Source: an uncultured Tissierellia bacterium (GTDB taxonomy: Bacteria > Bacillota > Clostridia > Tissierellales > Tissierellaceae). From it: a stretch of 64,000 nucleotides of DNA. Each line of letters opens with the position of its first letter. The stretch's first letter is position 1. The translations under genes were made by a program, and so were the position numbers. The stretch lies in the NCBI GenBank assembly GCA_946402705.1, contig CAMIXG010000001.1, positions 204,230-268,229 on the forward strand. Reading direction: 5' to 3'. The notes beneath the pieces were generated by a model that was given only the letters and a program-made list of their open reading frames with translations, searched no databases and had not been told where the DNA came from. Of this stretch, positions 58,799 to 64,000 are shown in pieces.

Positions 58799-59482
58799 TT
58801 ATCTATATCTTTTTAATACTCTATCGTTTAAGCCATACCAGTAGGACTCTTTATATATCTCTGATATACTCTCCATCATACTATCCACAACTATATTTCG
58901 TATCTTATCTACTTCTTTTATATTAAGCTTTTCTTTTAAGTTTAAAATTTTATCTATTTTTTCAAGCTTTTCTTCTATTATCATGTTTATATAATGGGAA
59001 ATTAGTTCAGATATACTCTCTTTTTCAAACCCTGCCTGTATCTCAGTAAAGATTAAATTTTTTCCGTTTTCAATTTCTCTATTAGTTGAATCAAAATGGT
59101 ATAAATATTTCTTATTATATAACTTATCTATGGATATATTATTAATAGTTAGATTCTCTAAACTATTAGCTAGTCTCTTATTGAAAAATCCCTCTTTATA
59201 TCCCTCTATACAAATGAATAATTCCAGTCTATTTATATCTTCATGAAATATTTTGCTTAATTTGCTACTTATTTCCCTTCTATCATCTCTTAAAATAAAT
59301 ACTTTTTCTATATTTTTTTTCATTCTTCCTAAAGAGATATATTTGGGATGTATATTTTTTATATTCTTGTCTAAATCGTATAAATTCAGCAAGATATGTA
59401 TTGAATTAAAGTCATTATTATATAAAAATCTTTGTTCTAATTCGCCATATAAATTACAATTTATATCTTTTGCTATTGCCAA
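58799..59482 (-). CDS. Hypothetical protein
   Basis: 227 aa; not recognised. No signal peptide or membrane helix. Predicted mixed alpha/beta at the N-terminus, then mainly helical in the last 90 residues, rich in Ile, Lys and Glu, ending in a distinctive aromatic SYWYGLNDRVLKRY. The TTG at 59482 lies 7 bases behind AGGTGGGG, which would be coding in the longer frame to 59503. It sits one gene after the MltG-like protein and before ruvC. Confidence 0.6.
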   Translation of the reverse strand: MAIAKDINCNLYGELEQRFLYNNDFNSIHILLNLYDLDKNIKNIHPKYISLGRMKKNIEKVFILRDDRREISSKLSKIFHEDINRLELFICIEGYKEGFFNKRLANSLENLTINNISIDKLYNKKYLYHFDSTNREIENGKNLIFTEIQAGFEKESISELISHYINMIIEEKLEKIDKILNLKEKLNIKEVDKIRNIVVDSMMESISEIYKESYWYGLNDRVLKRYR

Positions 59483-59503
59483 ATTTATTCCCCACCTTTC
59501 CAA

Positions 59504-59977
59504 CTATTTTTTATCTCTCCAAGTGATTATATTTATAATTTCATCAAAAGAGGCACCTTTAGATATTTCATACTCTCCATATCTTATTTTCTTACTAAGC
59601 TCTCTTTCTTTTACTCTCTCATTAAACTTTTTATCATCTTCAATGTATCCAAACTTCATTAGATTTTCACTAACATCATAAAGATTTTCTCCTTGATTAA
59701 TTACAAAAACTTTCTTTTCCTCATCTATAGGCTTAGTTTCTTCTTTATCAAGCTTTATTTCTTTTTTAGTTTTTTCTACCTTGATTTCAGGTTTATTGTT
59801 TATTTTTATATTCTCTTTTATACTTACCATACCTAATTCTTTAGCTTTTTCTGTAACTTCACTATCTGTCATCTCTCTATATTTTATTCTGGGATTCATA
59901 TAGAAAATAATGTTTACAATTACTATTCCAATGCCTAGTCCTAAAAACAAATATGCTTTTTTATTTTTATCACCCAT
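59504..59977 (-). CDS. MltG-like (YceG-related) single-pass membrane protein
   Basis: 157 aa from the ATG 6 bases after AGGAGG. One N-terminal helix (about 8-25), a Lys/Glu-rich linker (about 55-90), and a C-terminal module that resembles the LysM-like sub-domain of MltG/YceG: FVINQGENLYDVSENLM, GYI, FNERV, IRYGEYEISKGASFDEIINII. The catalytic transglycosylase domain with its Glu is missing, so it is not expected to be an active MltG. Short MltG-like proteins of this form occur in Clostridia; the function is unknown. Confidence 0.72.
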   Translation of the reverse strand: MGDKNKKAYLFLGLGIGIVIVNIIFYMNPRIKYREMTDSEVTEKAKELGMVSIKENIKINNKPEIKVEKTKKEIKLDKEETKPIDEEKKVFVINQGENLYDVSENLMKFGYIEDDKKFNERVKERELSKKIRYGEYEISKGASFDEIINIITWRDKK

Positions 59978-60100
59978 ATGCATCCTCCTATATTTCGTGA
60001 AATATAATTATAACAAATTAATCGGCTATTTTCAATGGTTATCTACCCCATAGTAAAATATATTATAAAAAAATTTGTAGATTTTTATTCTTATATACAA

Positions 60101-60135
60101 AATAAAACAAGATATCCAATGATATCTTGTCTTTT
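60101..60135 (-). terminator. Terminator after the phospholipase C-like gene
   Basis: ACAAGATATC (60107-60116) against GATATCTTGT (60121-60130), loop CAAT, with A-run upstream (T-run on the transcript). It lies just before the stop codon at 60137. Confidence 0.85.
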
Positions 60136-60136
60136 G

Positions 60137-60781
60137 TTAAATTTGAAATACAAATTTCTTTTCTGTACTTGTCTCATACACTTTTATTGAATCTAATACA
60201 TAATATAGTAGCTTAAGGTTTAATGATAGAGCAAAATCCAAATCATTACTATAATCTTCTTTAATTGAATATTCTTCCTTAACTACATCTTTTATATATA
60301 ATTTTACATTTTTTCTAATTTCTTTTATATTTGTTTCGTATATATCTAAATCATTTGAGTATATTCTATTTCTTTTAAAATCGTGACTTATTGCTACATC
60401 ATTTAGTTTGGCTTCATATTTTATATGCTTCATCATACTATCGAAAAAAGTCCATCGTTTTGCATGTGGTATACAAGTATAATCAGATATATAATGAGAT
60501 ACTATACCAAGTTTCCTAGATAAAATCTTCATGTCTGTCTTAGATAAATTATCTACATCTAGCTTTCTATAGTGGTAGATAATATTACTTATCTCTCCAG
60601 TTATAAAATCTATGCTTTCTTCTTCATAATGTCTTATAAGTTTATACTTAGGCATTACATCTGGTAAAACTGACCCCCATAGTAAGTTTTTCTCATCTAA
60701 ATTAACTCCATATATATCAGAAATATTGTTTTTCATTTCCATTCCAATGATTTTATGTGCTTCTGCAAATATTATAAACAC
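60137..60781 (-). CDS. Zinc-dependent phospholipase C-domain protein
   Basis: 214 aa, all-alpha. Candidate zinc ligands follow the family pattern: His9 (EAHKIIG), Trp35 and Asp41 (WGSVLPDVMP), His51, then HYISDYTCIPH (His96, Asp100, His106). There is no signal peptide, unlike secreted clostridial PLC toxins, so it is probably an intracellular member of unknown substrate. The start is a GTG that sits very close to AAAGGGA; no better start keeps His9. Separated from the macro gene by 78 bases. Confidence 0.8.
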   Translation of the reverse strand: MFIIFAEAHKIIGMEMKNNISDIYGVNLDEKNLLWGSVLPDVMPKYKLIRHYEEESIDFITGEISNIIYHYRKLDVDNLSKTDMKILSRKLGIVSHYISDYTCIPHAKRWTFFDSMMKHIKYEAKLNDVAISHDFKRNRIYSNDLDIYETNIKEIRKNVKLYIKDVVKEEYSIKEDYSNDLDFALSLNLKLLYYVLDSIKVYETSTEKKFVFQI

Positions 60782-60859
60782 TCCCTTTGTTAAGTTTTCT
60801 TATGTTTAATCTTTATTTACTCATGAATTCAGTATATTCCAATATATTATTTATGTCAA

Positions 60860-61387
60860 TTACAATAATTTTTTATCAAAGGCTTCTTTATATACATTGA
60901 AATCTTCTTCTGAAAACAAGATAAAATTGATTTTTTTTAGATTTGTTCCACTATCAATTTTCTCACCCAAGGCTTGTAAAGCTATATCTACTGCCTCCAT
61001 AATAGGATACCCATAAACTCCTGTTGATATTGATGGAAATGCAATACTATCCAATTTGTAATCATCTGCTAAATTTAAAGAATTAGTGTAGGCTGATTTT
61101 AAAAAAACTTCTTTATTCTTATCTATTTTATATTTAGGTCCTACAGTATGAATTACATATCTAGCTGGTAAATCTCCAGCAACTGTAATTCTTGCCTCCC
61201 CTGTTGGGCATCCTCCAAGTTTTTTACACTGCTCAAGGATTTCTCTTCCACCAGCCCTATGGATAGCCCCATCTACACCGCCTCCACCAAGTAGTGTATT
61301 GTTAGCAGCATTTACTATTGCATCTACTTCTAGTTTGGTTATATCTCCCTGTAGTAAATTAATATCTACATTTTTATAATTATACAA
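60860..61387 (-). CDS. Macro-domain ADP-ribose hydrolase
   Basis: 175 aa MacroD-type domain, which removes ADP-ribose from proteins or deacetylates O-acetyl-ADP-ribose. NLLQGDITKLEVDAIVNAAN is the opening motif, followed by the catalytic loop GGGGVDGAIHRAGG and STGVYGYP. The TTG at 61387, 7 bases behind AGGAG, is the start; the longer frame to 61426 overlaps asnA without a ribosome site. It lies 10 bases after asnA, so it should share the Asn T-box. Confidence 0.93.
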   Translation of the reverse strand: MYNYKNVDINLLQGDITKLEVDAIVNAANNTLLGGGGVDGAIHRAGGREILEQCKKLGGCPTGEARITVAGDLPARYVIHTVGPKYKIDKNKEVFLKSAYTNSLNLADDYKLDSIAFPSISTGVYGYPIMEAVDIALQALGEKIDSGTNLKKINFILFSEEDFNVYKEAFDKKLL

Positions 61388-61397
61388 TTTATCACTC

Positions 61398-62375
61398 CTA
61401 TAATAAAAATATATTTTCTTTTTCACTATATTCTATTATATCCTTAGACCATACAGATGCTTGTACTTCTCCTATATGCTTTTTATCTAAGAAAAACATA
61501 CACATCCTTGATTGACCTATTCCTCCACCTACAGTATAAGGCAGAGACCCACTTAATAGTTCTTGATGGTAAAATAACTCTCTTCTTTCATCATTTTCTG
61601 TAAGCTTTAGTTGTTTATCTAAAGTACTCTCGTCAACCCTTATACCCATACTAGATAATTCAAGGCCCTTTCCAAGTATTGGATCCCAAAATATAATATC
61701 TCCATTTAATTCCCAATCGTCATAATCTGGAGCTCTAAAATCATGCTTTTCTCCTGAGTTTAAAACCTTACCTATCTTATGAACAAATATAGCCTTATAT
61801 TCCTTAGCAGCTAAATTTTCCCTTTCTTCTGGTTCCTTATCTGGATACTTATCCTCTAATTCTTGTGTAGATATAAAGGTTATTTTTTCAGGTAATTTTT
61901 TCATCCACTTTCCAGGATATAATTCATCCAAATAGTTTTCTGTCTCTTTAAAGGCCTTAAAAATAGATTCTACTATTTTTTTCAAATAATTAAAGTTTCT
62001 ATCCTCTTTTTTTATTATCTTCTCCCAATCCCACTGATCCACATATATAGAATGAGTTTCATCCAATATTTCATTTGGTCTTATTGCATCCATATCTGTA
62101 TAGATTCCCTCATACATATCAAATTTATACCATTTAAGTGCCAGTCTTTTCCACTTAGCTAAAGATTGTACTATCTCTAGGTTTTGATCATACTCTCTTA
62201 ACTTGAAAGCTACTGCTTTTTCATTTCCACTTAAATTATCATTCAATCCACTTTCTGGCTTTACAAATAGTGGTGCTGATACTCTTATTAAATTTAATTC
62301 TTCTGATAACCTTTTCTCAAAAAAATCTTTAATTTCTTTTATAGCCATTTGAGTTTCTCTAAGCTCTTTTTTCAT
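61398..62375 (-). CDS. asnA: Aspartate-ammonia ligase AsnA
   Basis: ATP-dependent, ammonia-using asparagine synthetase with a class II aaRS-like fold. 325 aa from the ATG at 62375 behind GGAGG. RVSAPLFVKPESGLNDNLSG is the N-terminal signature; HSIYVDQWDWEK and the C-terminal GGGIGQSRMCMFFL are present. Controlled by the T-box upstream; probably co-transcribed with the macro-domain gene. Confidence 0.97.
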   Translation of the reverse strand: MKKELRETQMAIKEIKDFFEKRLSEELNLIRVSAPLFVKPESGLNDNLSGNEKAVAFKLREYDQNLEIVQSLAKWKRLALKWYKFDMYEGIYTDMDAIRPNEILDETHSIYVDQWDWEKIIKKEDRNFNYLKKIVESIFKAFKETENYLDELYPGKWMKKLPEKITFISTQELEDKYPDKEPEERENLAAKEYKAIFVHKIGKVLNSGEKHDFRAPDYDDWELNGDIIFWDPILGKGLELSSMGIRVDESTLDKQLKLTENDERRELFYHQELLSGSLPYTVGGGIGQSRMCMFFLDKKHIGEVQASVWSKDIIEYSEKENIFLL

Positions 62376-62417
62376 AACAATAACCTCCATTTATTTTAAT
62401 ATAATTTATCTATTTAA

Positions 62418-62640
62418 AAAATCAAAAAACTTTTCATCCCTAAAAGGGCGAAAAGTTTCGCGGTACCACCTTAATTTATCTCTCAAAGCCTATAACATAG
62501 CCACATGTCCATATCTACTCTAGTTCAATATGAAAATTCCGAAATGTTTTTCACCATATAATACATTATCAGCTCACACCATACCTGACTCGCTCAAACT
62601 TCTTATATAGTTACTCTTTTCTTCCTCATCTATAAGTTAT
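62418..62640 (-). promoter_or_regulatory. T-box leader of asnA (probable Asn specifier AAC)
   Basis: On the minus strand the T-box sequence TGGTACCGCG (62459-62468) is followed by a terminator hairpin AACTTTTC...GAAAAGTT (62428-62457) with a TTTTTTGATTTTTT tail. The stem I region is about 62530-62635 with GAGCGAGTCAGG and GGTGTGAGCTGA segments. AAC at 62523-62525 is the likely specifier (Asn). Low charging of tRNA-Asn should turn on asnA and the macro gene. Confidence 0.88.
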
Positions 62641-62654
62641 TAATATCTAAACAC

Positions 62655-62681
62655 TTTATACTATAAATCAAACTTTGTCAA
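62655..62681 (-). promoter_or_regulatory. Promoter of the asnA T-box transcript
   Basis: On the minus strand a perfect TTGACA (62676-62681), a 15-base spacer and TATAAA (62655-62660). The spacer is slightly short. Confidence 0.6.
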
Positions 62682-62705
62682 ATAATTGCAGTAAAAATTC
62701 TAAAT

Positions 62706-62734
62706 TTGACTGATACACTAAAATAGTATATAAC
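62706..62734 (+). promoter_or_regulatory. Promoter of the zinc-knuckle membrane protein gene
   Basis: TTGACT (62706-62711), a 17-base spacer and TATAAC (62729-62734). It lies back to back with the asnA promoter, about 25 bases apart. Confidence 0.7.
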
Positions 62735-62768
62735 TTAAGAATAGAAATTACAAAGAGGAGGAAGATTT

Positions 62769-63722
62769 TTGTTTAAAAATAAATATACAAAACTATGCCA
62801 ATCATTGGGATTTGATATCAATAAAAATTTGGCTCAAAACGAAGTTGCCCTAGGAGAATATAATTCCTATGAAATTGCAATAATTGAAAACGCCATTGGT
62901 CAGCTTTACTTTATTTCCATACCAGTAAATACTAGTGATCTTTTCAAAAAAGATAGGCTAAGTTTATTCTTAGATTCAATCCAGCATAGTAACAAACATA
63001 TCCGTAAAATCATTTATGAAGATTCTAGCATTAAAATAGAATGTTCTAGTATTTTTTCATTTAAAAAGTTTATGACTTCTGTGAAAGATGTATTAGATGA
63101 TGTAACTGAGCACCTACATAGTAATGGTTTTAAAAGCTCATGTGGCCTATGTGGTGAGGATAAAGTTTTAAACCCAGTAACCCTAAATTTTAGACCACTC
63201 TTATACTGCGAAGACTGTATTGAAAAAACAGATCAATCTTTGGCAAAGGAGAGAGAATTAGATGATGCTAGACCTTCAATTACAGGGAAAGCCTTTTTCT
63301 TCTCATTACTGGCAGGTATATTAGCCTCTCTTGCCTGGGTACTTGCATCTAATTTTTTCCAACTGGATAGCATATTATTTAATTTAATTCTTGTATCAGT
63401 AGTTGCCTTTACTTTTAAAAAATTCAATGATAAATGGGATAAAAAAGGCATGATCCTTGTAATTAGTATAATTATCTTCTGTCTTTTATTAATACAATAT
63501 TTGTTATTTTCCCTTGAAATCTACTATTATATAAATCTTGATTACATTGAACAAATAAGTTTCTTTGAAGTATTTTTAAATACTTTTGATATTATTATTC
63601 ATGATTTTACATCTGTATTTATAGTCTTAGAAGAATTAGCAATTACAATTTTCTTTATTGTTTTAATTTTAGTAGCTATAACTAAAGAATACAAAAGTAG
63701 CAGAAATATAACAAAAATATAG
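62769..63722 (+). CDS. Membrane protein with a CxxC...CxxC zinc knuckle, unknown function
   Basis: 317 aa; not recognised. A soluble N-terminal domain (1-120) of alternating strands and helices is followed by a four-Cys motif CGLC (125-128) and CEDC (147-150) that should bind zinc, then four hydrophobic segments (about 173-195, 203-216, 228-248, 285-304) and a short basic tail. TTG start 7 bases behind GAGGAGG. Monocistronic with its own promoter and terminator. Confidence 0.7.
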   Translation: MFKNKYTKLCQSLGFDINKNLAQNEVALGEYNSYEIAIIENAIGQLYFISIPVNTSDLFKKDRLSLFLDSIQHSNKHIRKIIYEDSSIKIECSSIFSFKKFMTSVKDVLDDVTEHLHSNGFKSSCGLCGEDKVLNPVTLNFRPLLYCEDCIEKTDQSLAKERELDDARPSITGKAFFFSLLAGILASLAWVLASNFFQLDSILFNLILVSVVAFTFKKFNDKWDKKGMILVISIIIFCLLLIQYLLFSLEIYYYINLDYIEQISFFEVFLNTFDIIIHDFTSVFIVLEELAITIFFIVLILVAITKEYKSSRNITKI

Positions 63723-63732
63723 ATTTTAATTA

Positions 63733-63770
63733 AAAAAAGAGATAAACTTTTAAGTTTATCTCTTTTTTCT
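63733..63770. terminator. Terminator after the zinc-knuckle membrane protein gene
   Basis: AAAAAAGAGATAAACTT and its complement AAGTTTATCTCTTTTTT around a short centre; it works for the plus-strand gene and could also stop readthrough from the tRNAs. Confidence 0.9.
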
Positions 63771-63792
63771 CTATATAATTATAAAATATTCC

Positions 63793-63820
63793 AAAAAAAT
63801 AACGGCTTACTAGCCGTTTT
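63793..63820 (-). terminator. Terminator of the tRNA operon
   Basis: AACGGCT / AGCCGTT stem (63801-63818) after tRNA-Arg; on the minus strand it is followed by ATTTTTTT. Confidence 0.88.
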
Positions 63821-63823
63821 ATC

Positions 63824-63900
63824 TGGTACACCTGGAGGGAGTCGAACCCCCGACCTTCTGGTTCGTAGCCAGACACTCTATCCAGCTGAGCTACAGGTGC
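63824..63900 (-). tRNA. tRNA-Arg (anticodon ACG)
   Basis: 77 bases including an encoded CCA end (TGG at 63824-63826 on the plus strand). The acceptor stem begins GCACCTG; the anticodon loop reads CTACGAA, so anticodon ACG (Arg, CGN; A34 would need TadA). T-loop GGTTCGACTC is intact. Second gene of the Gly-Arg pair. Confidence 0.97.
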
Positions 63901-63923
63901 AAATATACTTTTAAATAAAAAAA

Positions 63924-63997
63924 TGGAGCGGGTGAAGGGAATCGAACCCTCGCAACCAGCTTGGAAGGCTGGGGCTCTACCACTGAGCTACACCCGC
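63924..63997 (-). tRNA. tRNA-Gly (anticodon TCC)
   Basis: 74 bases with an encoded CCA. Acceptor stem GCGGGTG/CACCCGC; anticodon loop CTTCCAA gives anticodon TCC (Gly, GGA/GGG). T-loop GGTTCGATTC is present. It is 23 bases before tRNA-Arg and near the window edge; more tRNAs may lie beyond it. Confidence 0.97.
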
Positions 63998-64000
63998 GAA

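Overview
The window is AT-rich, densely packed chromosomal DNA from a Gram-positive, low-GC anaerobe of the Clostridia/Tissierellia type. The evidence is the gene order (coaBC-priA-def-fmt-yugP-rsmB-rlmN-prpC-prkC; ruvCAB-spoIID-queA-tgt-yajC-secDF; sepF-ylmH-divIVA-lspA-rluD-pyrR), T-box leaders, spoVS and a SpoIID-family protein, RNase Y, RqcH, strong AGGAGG-type ribosome binding sites and frequent TTG/GTG starts. I cannot name the species. No transposase, integrase, phage gene or CRISPR array is visible, so this is core genome with a few accessory genes.

Layout. 1-13 kb (minus strand): one long housekeeping run, yicC-remA-gmk-rpoZ-coaBC and then priA-def-fmt-yugP-rsmB-rlmN-prpC-prkC, ending with a PP2C phosphatase/PASTA kinase pair. 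13-18 kb (plus strand): rqcH and a methyl-accepting chemotaxis protein, with a small membrane gene and an 800-base gene-free region between them. 18-24.5 kb (minus): azoR, then the cell-division cluster, which has a HlyD-like membrane protein but no ylmE or ylmG. 24.5-34.4 kb (minus): a PHP phosphoesterase/PadR pair, rny-spoVS, a Mre11/Rad50-like operon in which the ATPase is split over three genes, recA with a LexA-type operator, cinA and pgsA. 34.5-41.5 kb: gpsA-plsY-der, glyA, the two-gene ThrE exporter (plus strand), then tcdA-rseC-csoR. 41.5-60 kb (minus): aspS under an aspartate T-box, hemZ, an MBL hydrolase, dtd, rel, recJ, lapA, secF, secD, yajC, tgt, queA, spoIID, ruvB, ruvA, ruvC and two little-known genes. 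60-64 kb: a zinc phospholipase C-like gene, a macro-domain gene downstream of T-box-controlled asnA, an unknown membrane protein with a zinc knuckle, and a tRNA-Gly/tRNA-Arg pair.

Working themes are translation and its quality control (fmt, def, rsmB, rlmN, rqcH, ylmH, dtd, aspS, queA, tgt, tcdA), DNA repair (priA, recA, recJ, ruvABC, the Mre11/Rad50-like set), envelope and division (prkC/prpC, sepF, divIVA, lspA, secDF, gpsA, plsY, pgsA) and starvation signalling (rel, T-boxes). The most unusual items are the three-piece Rad50/SbcC-like ATPase, the recA leader in which a small hairpin separates the Shine-Dalgarno sequence from the start codon, the altered division cluster, and the asnA-macro-domain arrangement. 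Start codons were moved from the longest possible ORF wherever a Shine-Dalgarno sequence clearly selected an internal ATG, GTG or TTG.
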